Shown here piece by piece: positions 33,276 through 42,228 of a stretch of 64,000 bases of DNA. The notes below the pieces were generated by a model. It was not told where the DNA came from, searched no databases, and saw only the letters and a program-made list of their open reading frames with translations. Origin of the DNA: Pseudomonas sp. GV085 (GTDB lineage: Bacteria > Pseudomonadota > Gammaproteobacteria > Pseudomonadales > Pseudomonadaceae). Positions within the stretch are counted from its first letter, which is position 1. Every line of letters begins with the position of its first letter. A program made the translations under genes and the position numbers. Location of the stretch: the NCBI RefSeq assembly GCF_003050925.1, contig NZ_QAOV01000013.1, positions 153,471 through 217,470 on the forward strand, given 5' to 3'.

Positions 33276-33842
33276 GTCAGGGGGCGAAACGAGCGGTTGC
33301 GAAGCCAGAGCTTGCTCCACCGCTGCAATGAACTCGGGATCATCGGGCTTGGTCAGACTGGAAAAGCTGGCAATCACCTTACCCTTGCGATCGACCACGT
33401 ATTTGTAGAAATTCCATTTTGGCGCACTGCTCTGTTCGGCCAGTACCTTGAACAAATGGGTTGCGTCGGCGCCACGTACCGACTGCGGCTCGGTCATAGT
33501 GAAAGTCACGCCATAGTTGACGTAACAAACCCTGGCGGTTTCGGCACCGTCCAATGACTCCTGCTTGAAGTCATTGGATGGAACACCCAGTACTTCCAGC
33601 CCCTGCCCTTTGTAACGCTGATTCAGCGCCTCAAGGCTTTTGAACTGCGGGGCGAAACCGCAGAAGCTCGCCGTATTGACCACCACCAGCGGCTTACCTT
33701 CATACCGTTGGCACAGGTCGACGGATTCCTTGGCGCGCAGCTTTTGCAGTGATCCTTGCAATAGCTCCGGGCACTCGGCCGCGTAGGCCAGCCCGGTAAA
33801 CGTCGCCAGCAACGTGGGGACTGCAATCGCGCGCATCAGCAT
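33270..33842 (-). CDS. Exported glutathione peroxidase (Cys type)
   Basis: A 190-aa protein with an N-terminal signal (PTLLATFTGLAYAAEC). The peroxidatic Cys is in VNTASFCGFAPQFKSL, partner Gln in GVPSNDFKQES and Trp in PKWNFYKYVVDRKG, so the GPx tetrad is complete. Reduces peroxides in the periplasm, probably with thioredoxin-like donors. ATG 33842 precedes a conventional signal peptide; the longer frame adds an improbable 18 residues. Its 3' end overlaps the edge of a REP. Confidence 0.88.
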   Translation of the reverse strand: MLMRAIAVPTLLATFTGLAYAAECPELLQGSLQKLRAKESVDLCQRYEGKPLVVVNTASFCGFAPQFKSLEALNQRYKGQGLEVLGVPSNDFKQESLDGAETARVCYVNYGVTFTMTEPQSVRGADATHLFKVLAEQSSAPKWNFYKYVVDRKGKVIASFSSLTKPDDPEFIAAVEQALASQPLVSPPDL

Positions 33843-33897
33843 GTCGGTGCATCCTTGAAAACTCGTCAAAAGCGACGTTACTCGCCCTCGCCGCACG

Positions 33898-34020
33898 CTA
33901 GCAAGTCCCCATGCCCAACTGCAAAAGCGCCAGCCCGCCCTGATGCCAGCCCCACCACGTCAGGGCAAGCAGCAAGGCGCAGACAGCGAAAACCGTGATA
34001 CGAGGCCAGAGACTGTTCAT
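33898..34020 (-). CDS. 40-aa single-pass membrane peptide
   Basis: Encodes MNSLWPRITVFAVCALLLAL then TWWGWHQGG and a short tail ending GMGTC. One clear membrane helix, Trp-flanked. Its ATG overlaps the stop of the MFS gene at 34017 as ATGA, strong evidence for coupled translation. It is followed after 55 bases by the glutathione peroxidase. Too short for routine gene finding. Function unknown; it may assist the MFS transporter. Confidence 0.75.
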   Translation of the reverse strand: MNSLWPRITVFAVCALLLALTWWGWHQGGLALLQLGMGTC

Positions 34021-35225
34021 GTTGCACTCATTTGTGTTTGCAGGCGCACCACCGGCCGTTCACGCACCGGCCAGTTCAGGGCGGCGGCCAACAGGCTCAG
34101 GAGAATCGCGACCTGCCAGATCAAGTCATAGCTGCCGGTACGGTCATACACCACGCCACCCAGCCAGCCGCCCAGGAACGAACCGAGCTGGTGAAACAGG
34201 AAAACAATCCCGCCGAGCATGGACAGGTTTCGCACGCCAAACAAGGTCGCCACCGTACCGTTGGTCAACGGCACCGTCGACAGCCACAAAAAGCCCATGG
34301 CCATGCCGAACAAATAGGCCGTGGTGGTGGTCACCGGCGCCCACAGGAACAACGCAATGACCACCGCCCGCAGCAAATACAAACCGGTGAGCAAACGCGG
34401 CTTGGACATGCGCCCGCCAAGCCATCCTGCCGTGTAGGTGCCGAAAATGTTGAACAGGCCGATCAGCGCCAGCACCGTGGTGCCGACCGTCGCCGGAAGA
34501 TGCTGATCCACCAGATAGGCCGGCAAGTGCACACCGATGAACACCACCTGGAACCCGCACACAAAAAAGCCGAACGCCAGCAGCCAGAATCCGGAGTGGG
34601 AGCAGGCTTCGCGCAGTGCTTCGCCAAGGGTCTGTTCGTGGCCCAGGACGGGCAGCGGCTTGTCCTTGAGCATACTCACCAGCGGCACGATCAACGCCAC
34701 CAGCAAGCCCAGCACCAGCAGCGCCGCGGACCAGCCAAGCCATCCGATCAAACCGAGGGTGCCGGGCAACATCGCGAACTGGCCGAACGAACCGGCAGCA
34801 CTGGCGATCCCCATGCCCATGCTGCGTTTTTCCGGCGGCACCGCGCGGCCGACTACACCCAGAATCACCGAGAACGACGTACCGGACAGTCCGATGCCGA
34901 TCAGCAGGCCGGCACTCAGGGACAGGGTCACCGCCGAGTCGGAGAGCCCCATGCAAATCAACCCGGCTGCGTACAGGACGCCACCGATCAGCACCACTTT
35001 CGCCGCGCCGAAGCGGTCGGCCAGCGCGCCGGTGAATGGCTGAGCGAGGCCCCAGATCAGGTTCTGCAAGGCGATGGCGAAGGCAAAGACTTCACGGCCC
35101 CAGCCGAACTCGGCGCTCATGGGTGCCAGAAACAGCCCGAAGCCATGTCGAACCCCCAGAGACAACGCAAGGATCAGCGCACTCCCCAACAAAACCCAAC
35201 CACATGTACGCCACATCGATGTCAT
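34017..35225 (-). CDS. MFS transporter
   Basis: A 402-aa twelve-helix transporter. SLGVRHGFGLFLAPMSAEFGW (first 20 residues of the motif after helix 1) and GALADRFGAAKVVLIGG (loop 2-3) match MFS members of the oxalate/monocarboxylate-like branch. Substrate unknown. A perfect palindrome (35241-35256) lies 16 bases before the start and the MarR gene is upstream on the same strand, so repression by that regulator is likely. Coupled by ATGA to the 40-aa peptide. Confidence 0.87.
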   Translation of the reverse strand: MTSMWRTCGWVLLGSALILALSLGVRHGFGLFLAPMSAEFGWGREVFAFAIALQNLIWGLAQPFTGALADRFGAAKVVLIGGVLYAAGLICMGLSDSAVTLSLSAGLLIGIGLSGTSFSVILGVVGRAVPPEKRSMGMGIASAAGSFGQFAMLPGTLGLIGWLGWSAALLVLGLLVALIVPLVSMLKDKPLPVLGHEQTLGEALREACSHSGFWLLAFGFFVCGFQVVFIGVHLPAYLVDQHLPATVGTTVLALIGLFNIFGTYTAGWLGGRMSKPRLLTGLYLLRAVVIALFLWAPVTTTTAYLFGMAMGFLWLSTVPLTNGTVATLFGVRNLSMLGGIVFLFHQLGSFLGGWLGGVVYDRTGSYDLIWQVAILLSLLAAALNWPVRERPVVRLQTQMSAT

Positions 35226-35240
35226 TGTTGTTCTCCGGTT

Positions 35241-35256
35241 GCGGGTATATACCCGC
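35241..35256. promoter_or_regulatory. Palindromic operator, likely for the MarR protein
   Basis: GCGGGTATATACCCGC is a perfect 16-bp palindrome just upstream of the MFS start codon. A near-identical copy lies before the MarR gene (35686-35701). Confidence 0.7.
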
Positions 35257-35277
35257 TCATGATCGAAAAAACCGGCA

Positions 35278-35682
35278 TCACGCCAGTTCGTCCAGCAGCT
35301 TGAGTAAGGTTTCGCGCTTCTCGGGGCCCAAGCGATCGATCAAACGTTGCTGAGCGGCTTCCCAGGCCGGCAAGGCAGCCTTCAGACGCTCTGCCCCGGC
35401 CTCGGTCAGCAGGACGATGCGGTTACGCATGTCCTCGCCCTCGACCAGCGTCACCAGGCCATCACCCTCCAGCACCCGCAAGTTACGCCCCAAGGTACTG
35501 CGATCCAGGCCCATGGCCTCGGCCAGGGTCGAGATGCTCGGTTGATCCAGGCGTTGCAGGTTGCACAGCAAAGAATACTGCGCAACGTTGATCCCGAAGC
35601 CGTCGAGAGCGCCGTCGTAATGCCTGCTGACGCCGCGGGCGGCACGACGCAGGTTGATGCATAAACATTGGGAATCGAGCAT
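35278..35682 (-). CDS. MarR-family transcriptional regulator
   Basis: A 134-aa winged-helix protein. LRRAARGVSRHYDGAL forms helix 1, the recognition part is ISTLAEAMGLDRSTLGRNLRVLE, and the wing is VEGEDMRNRIVLLTEAG. ATG 35682 is chosen because MLDSQCLCINLRR is the typical N-terminus, and because the longer frame to 35724 would pass through an operator-like palindrome. The N-terminal Cys pair (DSQCLCIN) could be redox-sensing. It likely represses itself and the MFS gene. Confidence 0.87.
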   Translation of the reverse strand: MLDSQCLCINLRRAARGVSRHYDGALDGFGINVAQYSLLCNLQRLDQPSISTLAEAMGLDRSTLGRNLRVLEGDGLVTLVEGEDMRNRIVLLTEAGAERLKAALPAWEAAQQRLIDRLGPEKRETLLKLLDELA

Positions 35683-35685
35683 GGT

Positions 35686-35701
35686 GCGTGTATATACCCG
35701 C
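35686..35701. promoter_or_regulatory. Operator-like palindrome upstream of marR-type gene
   Basis: GCGTGTATATACCCGC differs at one position from the perfect palindrome at 35241. It overlaps the leader immediately upstream of the MarR start, consistent with autorepression. Confidence 0.62.
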
Positions 35702-35763
35702 GAGTCGGTTAAATCAAGTGGCATGGAGTTTGTTCAGTGATCAGGCGGTGTCCCGAAAATCGC

Positions 35764-35859
35764 TTTCGCGAGCAGGCTCGCTCCCACAAAGATTTTCGGT
35801 GTGCCCACTATTGTGTCAACAAAACTGAAACCCTGTGGGAGCGAGCCTGCTCGCGAAGA
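35764..35859. repeat. REP pair
   Basis: TTCGCGAGCAGGCTCGCTCC and its inverse, with a spacer of about 45 bases, between the MarR gene and cobS. Confidence 0.83.
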
Positions 35860-35885
35860 GGCCGGAACATTCACCACTACGGCGC

Positions 35886-36617
35886 TCAGGCTAATGCCAA
35901 TCCAACCAACACCCCTACCTCCAGCAACTCCAGCATTGCACCTGCCGTATCGCCCGTCGTTCCACCCAGGCGCCGCAACATCACCTGGCGCAGCCAGACA
36001 AACCCCAGCACTGCCAACACCACCGCCAGCGCACCGCTGACGCCTGCGATCAACACACACGCCAGCGCACTGACCACCAATACCTGTCTGCCCGCCGAAC
36101 GCGGAAGATGATCGGCCAATGCCTGGCCCAGGCCACCGGCACGCACATAGGGCGTGCTCAGGAACAAGCCGAGCAATGCGCTGCGACCTATCAACGGCAC
36201 GATGATCAATGCCAGCGAATGCGGCTGCTCGATCAACGCCAGCAGCGCGGTGAACTTGAGCAACAGCACCAGCACCAGCGTCACCACCGCGATCGGCCCG
36301 CTGCGCGGGTCTTTCATGATGGTCAGCGTACGCTCACGGTCGCCAAAACCGCCGAGCCAGGCATCGGCACTGTCCGCCAGGCCATCCAGGTGCAACCCAC
36401 CGCTGAGCAGTACCCACACGCTCAACAGTAACGCCGCGTGCAGCAACGTCGGCGCTCCAAGCAGCAGCCAGTTCACTACCCACAGAATCACGCCGAAGAG
36501 CAATCCCACCAGCGGATAAAACAGCAACGACCGCCCCAGTTCCCGGGGCTCAGGCATGCCGGGCAGGCGAATCGGCAGGCTGCTGAGAAATTGCAGGGCG
36601 ATCCAGAATGGCAGCAT
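35886..36617 (-). CDS. cobS: Adenosylcobinamide-GDP ribazoletransferase (cobalamin synthase)
   Basis: A 243-aa polytopic membrane enzyme (about seven helices) that joins adenosylcobinamide-GDP and alpha-ribazole(-phosphate). FLSSLPIRLPG near the N-terminus and the acidic metal motif DGLADSADAWLGG (residues ~87-99) are diagnostic. Last gene of the cobalamin operon, two bases after cobC's stop. A REP pair lies downstream. Confidence 0.93.
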   Translation of the reverse strand: MLPFWIALQFLSSLPIRLPGMPEPRELGRSLLFYPLVGLLFGVILWVVNWLLLGAPTLLHAALLLSVWVLLSGGLHLDGLADSADAWLGGFGDRERTLTIMKDPRSGPIAVVTLVLVLLLKFTALLALIEQPHSLALIIVPLIGRSALLGLFLSTPYVRAGGLGQALADHLPRSAGRQVLVVSALACVLIAGVSGALAVVLAVLGFVWLRQVMLRRLGGTTGDTAGAMLELLEVGVLVGLALA

Positions 36618-36619
36618 GG

Positions 36620-37195
36620 TCAGAGCACTTCCTTCAATACGCCAGCAGACTCCAGCGTCAGCGAAAACAGTGCGCCATGCCCGACCTCAACGTTGAGCAG
36701 TTGCTCTCGTGGCAGCCCGCGAGCCTGTGCCAGCAACAGGCGCATCACACCGCCATGGCTGATCAGCAAAATGCGCTCACCGGCACAGGTCGCGTGCAAC
36801 CGCTCCAACGCCGCCAGCACCCGCGCCGAAAAGTCCGCTACCGGCTCACCCTGAGGCGGCGTGAACGAATACGGATCGGCCCAGAACAAACCCAGCGCCT
36901 GCGCGTCGGTTTCCATCAACGCCGCCGCGCTCTGCCCTTCCCAGGCGCCGAAATGCAACTCTTGCAGGTCTTTATCCAGGTGCACCGGCACACCCGATTG
37001 CACACCGAGCTCTTCGGCAAACCGCGCACAACGCTGCAAGGGTGAACTGACCAGCCGATCCCATGGCCCCTGCCCGACTACAGCGGCACGCATCTGCGCC
37101 CAGCCCAAATCGGTCAACGCATCATCGATACTGCCGCGCAGACCACCGCCGAGTTCGGTTTCACCGTGCCGCAACAGATCCACGCGCAAGGTCAT
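36620..37195 (-). CDS. cobC: Alpha-ribazole phosphatase-like histidine phosphatase
   Basis: A 191-aa phosphoglycerate-mutase-like protein. LLRHGET (residues 6-12) holds the phospho-accepting His and LLISHGGVMRLLL the second His. Removes the phosphate of alpha-ribazole-5'-phosphate or cobalamin-5'-phosphate. True ATG at 37195 overlaps the cobT stop (ATGA); the longer frame in this strand is not coding. Confidence 0.88.
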   Translation of the reverse strand: MTLRVDLLRHGETELGGGLRGSIDDALTDLGWAQMRAAVVGQGPWDRLVSSPLQRCARFAEELGVQSGVPVHLDKDLQELHFGAWEGQSAAALMETDAQALGLFWADPYSFTPPQGEPVADFSARVLAALERLHATCAGERILLISHGGVMRLLLAQARGLPREQLLNVEVGHGALFSLTLESAGVLKEVL

Positions 37196-38247
37196 ACCGG
37201 TCGATCTGCCACGGCGGCTTCGGCGAAAGTCGCCATCTGCCCGTGCAGGTCGCAAGCCAGACGCAGCAGCGGCACAGCCAACGCCGCGCCACTGCCTTCG
37301 CCCAGGCGCAGGCCAAGATCGAGCAGCGGCTGCGCGTTCAGGGACTCCAACACATGACGATGCCCCGGCTCGGCGCCGCGATGACCGAACAACAGCCACT
37401 CACGGCATTCAGGATTCAAGCGCACCGCAACCAGCGCCGCGACACTGCAAATGAAGCCGTCCACCAGCACCGCGACACCCTCCTGGGCACAGGCGAGATA
37501 AGCACCGACCAGCGCGGCGATCTCAAAACCGCCGAGGTTGAACAGGGTCTGCAAGGCATCGCCACGCTGCGCGCCATGCAATGCCAAGGCGCGTTCGATC
37601 ACCCGGGCTTTGTGGCTGACACCTTCAGCGTTGAGCCCGGTGCCTGGCCCGGTCAAATGGCCCACCGGGCAATCGAGCAGCGCACACGCCAGGGCGCTGG
37701 CAGCGGTGGTGTTGCCGATGCCCATTTCGCCACCGATAAACAACTGCGCACCGGTAGCCATTGCCCGCTGCACACTGTCACGGCCGGCCTGCAAGGCGAG
37801 TTGCCCCTGGGCCTGGGTCATGGCCGGTTCCTGTACAAAGTTTGCCGTACCCGGGCCGACGTTCAGGTGGCGCACACCCGGCAGGTTCAGCGACGGCGTC
37901 ACCGTGCCGAGGTCCACCACCTCAAGGGAAGCGCCCAGTTGCCGCGCCAGTACGCTGATCGCGGCACCACCACTGACGAAGTTGTGCAGCATCTGCCCGG
38001 TGACTTCCTGGGGAAACGCCGACACACCCTCGGCGACGACGCCATGATCACCGGCAAAAATCGCGATCCACACCTGCTCCAGGCTCGGTTTGACCCGCCC
38101 CTGCAAACCCGCCAGTTGCACCGCCACCAACTCCAGTTGACCGAGGGAGCCGGCCGGTTTGGTCAGTTGCTGCTGCCGCGCCTGCGCCTGTTCGATCGCT
38201 TGGGTATCGACCGGCTTGCACGGGTTCAGCCACCAGGATTGAGTCAT
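37192..38247 (-). CDS. cobT: Nicotinate-nucleotide--dimethylbenzimidazole phosphoribosyltransferase
   Basis: A 351-aa enzyme that makes alpha-ribazole-phosphate from NaMN and DMB. Landmarks are QQLTKPAGSLGQLE, FAGDHGVVAEGVSAFPQEVT, GEMGIGNTTAASAL and the active-site region near the C-terminus (GEGSGAALAVPLL). ATG 38247 overlaps the cobU stop (ATGA). Together with bluB in the same operon it makes and activates the lower ligand. Confidence 0.94.
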   Translation of the reverse strand: MTQSWWLNPCKPVDTQAIEQAQARQQQLTKPAGSLGQLELVAVQLAGLQGRVKPSLEQVWIAIFAGDHGVVAEGVSAFPQEVTGQMLHNFVSGGAAISVLARQLGASLEVVDLGTVTPSLNLPGVRHLNVGPGTANFVQEPAMTQAQGQLALQAGRDSVQRAMATGAQLFIGGEMGIGNTTAASALACALLDCPVGHLTGPGTGLNAEGVSHKARVIERALALHGAQRGDALQTLFNLGGFEIAALVGAYLACAQEGVAVLVDGFICSVAALVAVRLNPECREWLLFGHRGAEPGHRHVLESLNAQPLLDLGLRLGEGSGAALAVPLLRLACDLHGQMATFAEAAVADRPV

Positions 38248-38765
38248 AACGCAGTTCCTTTCAGAGTCAGGGGCAGGCCGGCGACGGTCAGGACGACACG
38301 CTGACAGCGCGCAGCCAGAGCTTGATGCAGCCAACCGGCTTCATCGACATAGCGGCGAGTCAATTCGCCCAGCGGCACGACACCCATTCCAGTCTCGTTG
38401 CTGACAAAAATGATTTCACCCGGCAGCGACGCCAGGCAGTCCAGCAAGGCATCACGTTCGGCTTGCAAACGCTCGGCATCGTCGAGCATCAGCAGATTGG
38501 TCAGCCACAGGGTCAGGCAATCCACCAACAGGCAACCGTCGGCACGGGCGGATTCGCGCAGCACCCGGGCCAGTTCCACCGGCTCTTCGATCAATGCCCA
38601 TTCGGCAGGACGACGGGCGCGATGATGGGCCACCCGTTCGCTCATTTCTCCATCGAGTGGCTGGCTGGTGGCGATGTAGGTCACGGCCAGCGCGCTGTCG
38701 ATGGCGAGTTTTTCAGCCAGGCGACTCTTGCCGGAGCGGGCGCCGCCGAGGATCAGTTGGAGCAT
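38244..38765 (-). CDS. cobU: Bifunctional adenosylcobinamide kinase/guanylyltransferase
   Basis: A 173-aa protein. Walker A is GGARSGKS (residues 7-14); the guanylated His lies in RVAHHRARRP; FVSNETGMGVVPLGELTRRY is the CobU signature. Phosphorylates adenosylcobinamide and transfers GMP to it. First gene after the REP-containing gap (38766-38886) that splits the operon, so it may have reduced or independent transcription. Confidence 0.93.
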   Translation of the reverse strand: MLQLILGGARSGKSRLAEKLAIDSALAVTYIATSQPLDGEMSERVAHHRARRPAEWALIEEPVELARVLRESARADGCLLVDCLTLWLTNLLMLDDAERLQAERDALLDCLASLPGEIIFVSNETGMGVVPLGELTRRYVDEAGWLHQALAARCQRVVLTVAGLPLTLKGTAL

Positions 38766-38803
38766 TGCTTATTCCTTAAAATCTTCGGGGAGGCGACTGG
38801 CCT

Positions 38804-38869
38804 CATCGCGGGCAAGCCCGCTCCCACATGGAAACGCGGTCAACTGTAGGAGCGAGCCTGCTCGCGATA
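38804..38869. repeat. REP pair inside the cobalamin operon
   Basis: Left arm ATCGCGGGCAAGCCCGCTCC, right arm TAGGAGCGAGCCTGCTCGCG. The arms are from different REP subtypes. Lies between cobQ and cobU. Confidence 0.75.
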
Positions 38870-38886
38870 GCGGTCTCAAAAACGCA

Positions 38887-40338
38887 TCAAATCCCACAGA
38901 GTTCCCGCAACAGCCCGGTATCCAGATGCTTTTCCACCAGATCCGCCAGCCGTTCGATATCACGCTCGCGCAAGGCGTGGTAATCCACCGCCTGCACCTC
39001 CTGCAAACCCGCCCAGCGCAACAGCGCACTGCATGCCGCCGGCGATTCGAACAACCCGTGCAGATAGGTGCCGAATATCTGCCCGTCCGCACTTTGCGCA
39101 CCATCGCAGCGCCCGTCATCCAGCTGCACGGCGGCGTTTTCCAGGGCCGGGCCGGTGGTCACGCCGGCATGAATTTCATAACCCGCCACCGGCGCGTCTT
39201 CCAGTGCCAGACGACCCCGCACATTGCGCAACTGCTTCTCTTGTTCGAGCTTCGTTTCGAACGCCAGCAGCCCCAAACCGGCGCTGGAACCCGGCGCACC
39301 TTCGAGGCCCAGCGGGTCATGCACCTGCTCACCGAGCATCTGCAGGCCGCCACAAATTCCCAGCAGTTTCCCGCCGTAACGCAGATGCCGGGCGATGGCG
39401 GTGTCCCAGCCATTGGCCCGCAGGTACGCGAGGTCGCTACGCACACTTTTCGAGCCAGGAAGAATGATCAGGTCGGCAGGCGGAATCGCCTGGCCGGGGC
39501 CGATGAATTGCAGGTCCACTTGCGGATGCAGGCGCAGCGGATCGAAATCGGTGTGGTTGCTGATGCGCGGCAGCACCGGCACCACCACCTTGAGCACCTG
39601 TTCAGCTTTATCGGCCTGGCGTTGATCGATGCCGTCCTCGGCCTCCAGGTGCAGATCCATCACGTACGGCAGCACGCCGATCACCGGTTTGCCGGTGCGC
39701 TCCTCGAGCCAGTCGAGACCGGGTTGCAGCAACGCGATGTCGCCACGAAAACGATTGATGACGAAGCCTTTGACCCGCGCCTGTTCGCTCGGCGACAGCA
39801 GTTCGAGGGTGCCTACCAGGTGGGCGAAAACCCCGCCGCGATTGATATCGGCGATCAGCAGCACCGGGCAATCCACCGCTTCGGCAAAGCCCATGTTGGC
39901 AATATCGCCGGCCCGCAGATTGATTTCCGCCGGCGAGCCTGCGCCCTCGACCATCACCAGCGGATACGCCGCGCTCAAGCGCTGGTGGGAGGCCAGCACC
40001 GCTTGCATGGCGATGGTTTTGTAGTCGTGATAGGCGACGGCGTTCATGGTCGTGACGGCGCGGCCATGGATGATCACCTGGGCACCGGTGTCACTGTTGG
40101 GCTTGAGCAACACCGGGTTCATGTCGGTGTGCGGCTCAAGGTTCGCGGCCTGGGCCTGTACCGCCTGGGCGCGGCCGATCTCGCCACCGTCGGCGGTCAC
40201 CGCACTGTTGAGGGCCATGTTCTGCGGCTTGAACGGCACCACCCTGACGCCTTGGCGCGTGGCCCAACGGCACAGCGCGGTCACCAGCGTGCTTTTACCG
40301 GCGTCCGATGTGGTGCCCTGCACCATCAGCGTGGTCAT
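38887..40338 (-). CDS. cobQ: Cobyric acid synthase
   Basis: A 483-aa glutamine-dependent amidotransferase that amidates four carboxyls of adenosylcobyrinic acid a,c-diamide. N-terminal P-loop-like GTTSDAGKSTL (residues 8-18) and FKPQNMALNS; C-terminal triad-type GATase domain with nucleophile Cys in LLGICGGLQMLG and HGLFES at the end. Overlaps cobD by 4 bases. Confidence 0.95.
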   Translation of the reverse strand: MTTLMVQGTTSDAGKSTLVTALCRWATRQGVRVVPFKPQNMALNSAVTADGGEIGRAQAVQAQAANLEPHTDMNPVLLKPNSDTGAQVIIHGRAVTTMNAVAYHDYKTIAMQAVLASHQRLSAAYPLVMVEGAGSPAEINLRAGDIANMGFAEAVDCPVLLIADINRGGVFAHLVGTLELLSPSEQARVKGFVINRFRGDIALLQPGLDWLEERTGKPVIGVLPYVMDLHLEAEDGIDQRQADKAEQVLKVVVPVLPRISNHTDFDPLRLHPQVDLQFIGPGQAIPPADLIILPGSKSVRSDLAYLRANGWDTAIARHLRYGGKLLGICGGLQMLGEQVHDPLGLEGAPGSSAGLGLLAFETKLEQEKQLRNVRGRLALEDAPVAGYEIHAGVTTGPALENAAVQLDDGRCDGAQSADGQIFGTYLHGLFESPAACSALLRWAGLQEVQAVDYHALRERDIERLADLVEKHLDTGLLRELCGI

Positions 40339-41327
40339 TGGTTTTCCTTGGCGAAATCTTCGAACGCCCGCGCCAGACGTACCCAGGCGATTTCGTCACC
40401 GGGCAAGCCGAATCGCAGGCTGCTGTTGTGCGTGAACAATCGCAGGAGAATGCCACGCCGGGCCATGAATTCCTGCAGTTCTTCGGCGCGCTCGGTGATC
40501 AGCCACTGGAACAGCGCACAACAGCCCTGAGGCTCGAAGCCGTGTTGCGCCAACAACGACGCAAGGCGCTCGCTGGCCTCATCGGCGCGCACTCGCTGCC
40601 GCGTTTGCCCCTCGGTATCGCGCAGGCAGGCCTGGCCCACTACCCGGGTTGCCCCGCTCACGGCCCACGGTCCCACTTGTTCGGCCAGCAACTTGAGCAA
40701 CTTGCGCTCGGCCAACACAAACCCCAGGCGCACTCCGGCCAGGCCGAAAAACTTGCCGAAGGAGCGCAAGACGATCAACCCGACTTGATGGGCATACGGA
40801 GCCAGGCTCAGATGCGGCGTGTTATCCATGAACGCTTCATCCACCACCAGCCAGCCACCGCGCTGGGCCAGCCGCGCGTGCCAGTCGAGCAGACGACTGG
40901 GCGTCAGGTTCAGGCCTGTGGGGTTATTCGGGTTGACCACCACCAGTACGTCGAAACTGTCGATAAAGAAATCGACTTCGTGTTCCAGCACTTCACGCAC
41001 GATGTAGCCATTACGACGCCACGCTTCAGCGTGCTCGGCGTAACACGGCGACAGCACGCCGACCTTGCCCGCCCGACGCAATCGCGGCAGCAGTTGAATC
41101 GCCATTTGCGAGCCGGCCACCGGCAATGCCTGCAAGGTGCCGTAGTAATCACAGGCGGCCTGCTCCAGACCATCGTCCGCTTCCGGCAAACGGGCCCAGG
41201 CCCGCAGCGGAATATCCGGCACCGGGAACGGCCAGGGCGCAAGGCCCGTCGACAGGTCCAGCCAGTCGGCTTCCTCTATGCCGTATTCGAGCGCCGCCTT
41301 GCGCAATCGCCCACCGTGCTCAAGCAT
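40335..41327 (-). CDS. cobD: Threonine-phosphate decarboxylase (PLP enzyme)
   Basis: A 330-aa fold-type-I PLP enzyme related to histidinol-phosphate aminotransferase. VVNPNNPTGL, VVDEAFMD and Schiff-base Lys in RSFGKFFGLAGVRLG. Supplies (R)-1-amino-2-propanol phosphate for the nucleotide loop. Called cobC in Pseudomonas denitrificans nomenclature. Overlaps cbiB by 8 bases and cobQ by 4. Confidence 0.92.
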   Translation of the reverse strand: MLEHGGRLRKAALEYGIEEADWLDLSTGLAPWPFPVPDIPLRAWARLPEADDGLEQAACDYYGTLQALPVAGSQMAIQLLPRLRRAGKVGVLSPCYAEHAEAWRRNGYIVREVLEHEVDFFIDSFDVLVVVNPNNPTGLNLTPSRLLDWHARLAQRGGWLVVDEAFMDNTPHLSLAPYAHQVGLIVLRSFGKFFGLAGVRLGFVLAERKLLKLLAEQVGPWAVSGATRVVGQACLRDTEGQTRQRVRADEASERLASLLAQHGFEPQGCCALFQWLITERAEELQEFMARRGILLRLFTHNSSLRFGLPGDEIAWVRLARAFEDFAKENQ

Positions 41328-42228
41328 AAAATTCGGCCCCCAGGCAGAGAATCAGCAGCCATAACCATACCCCGCGCTGGACCAATTGCCAGCCCCGGTC
41401 AATGGAGTCGGCATCCGCCGGTACGCCTTCGCCCAACTGCGGACGCTGATGCAGTTCGCCGTGATAAATCGCCGCACCGCCCAACTCGACACCAAGGGCG
41501 CCCGCCCCTGCCGCCATCACCGGGCCGGCATTCGGGCTGTCCCAGGTCGGGCCCTGGGTGCGCCAGCATTTCAACGCCAGCCGGGTTTTGCCCAGCAGCG
41601 CGTAAGTCAGTGCCACCAGGCGCGCAGGTATGTAATTGAGCACATCGTCGACCTTCGCCGCCGCCCAGCCGAACCGTTCGAAGCGCTCATTGCGATAACC
41701 CCACATCGCATCCAGCGTATTGCTCAGGCGGTAGAGCACCACGCCCGGCGCACCCGCCACGGCAAACCAGAACAACGCGGCGAACACTGCGTCGCTGCCG
41801 TTTTCCAGTACCGACTCGGTGGCGGCACGGGCGACTTCGGTTTTATCCAGATCACTGGTTTTACGGCTGACCAGATAACTCACGCGTTTGCGCGCTTCAT
41901 CAAGATCATCGCCGCGCAATGCCTTGGCCACAGGCGTGACGTGCTCACCGAGGCTGCGCATGCCGAGGGCGCAATAGAGCGCGAGAATCTCGACGATCCA
42001 GCCGACATAAGGCGCCCAGGACAATGCCGTGACCAACAGCGTCAGCGGCAACACGGCGATCACCCACGCGGTGACGCCATGACTGCGCCAGCCGCGACCG
42101 CCGCCGTTGAAGCGTTGCTCGATGCGGTCGGCAAAACGGCCGAACGCCACCAGCGGATGCCAGCGTTTGGGTTCGCCCAGCAGCGCATCCAGCGCAACCG
42201 CGGCGACACTCAACAACGCCACACTCAT
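41320..42228 (-). CDS. cbiB: Adenosylcobinamide-phosphate synthase, membrane protein
   Basis: A 302-aa inner-membrane enzyme with about four to five helices. LDALLGEPKRWHPLVAFG, near the N-terminus, is diagnostic, with RKRVSYLVSRKTSDLD in a loop. Attaches aminopropanol (phosphate) to adenosylcobyric acid. ATG 42228 is preferred over the start at 42243 because it overlaps the bluB stop (ATGA) and has GGAG 9 bases upstream. Confidence 0.93.
   Translation of the reverse strand: MSVALLSVAAVALDALLGEPKRWHPLVAFGRFADRIEQRFNGGGRGWRSHGVTAWVIAVLPLTLLVTALSWAPYVGWIVEILALYCALGMRSLGEHVTPVAKALRGDDLDEARKRVSYLVSRKTSDLDKTEVARAATESVLENGSDAVFAALFWFAVAGAPGVVLYRLSNTLDAMWGYRNERFERFGWAAAKVDDVLNYIPARLVALTYALLGKTRLALKCWRTQGPTWDSPNAGPVMAAGAGALGVELGGAAIYHGELHQRPQLGEGVPADADSIDRGWQLVQRGVWLWLLILCLGAEFYA

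Noticed and set aside
38701..40530. 609-codon frame antisense to cobQ
   Set aside because: Begins in cobU/REP sequence; CobQ has full family support on the minus strand.
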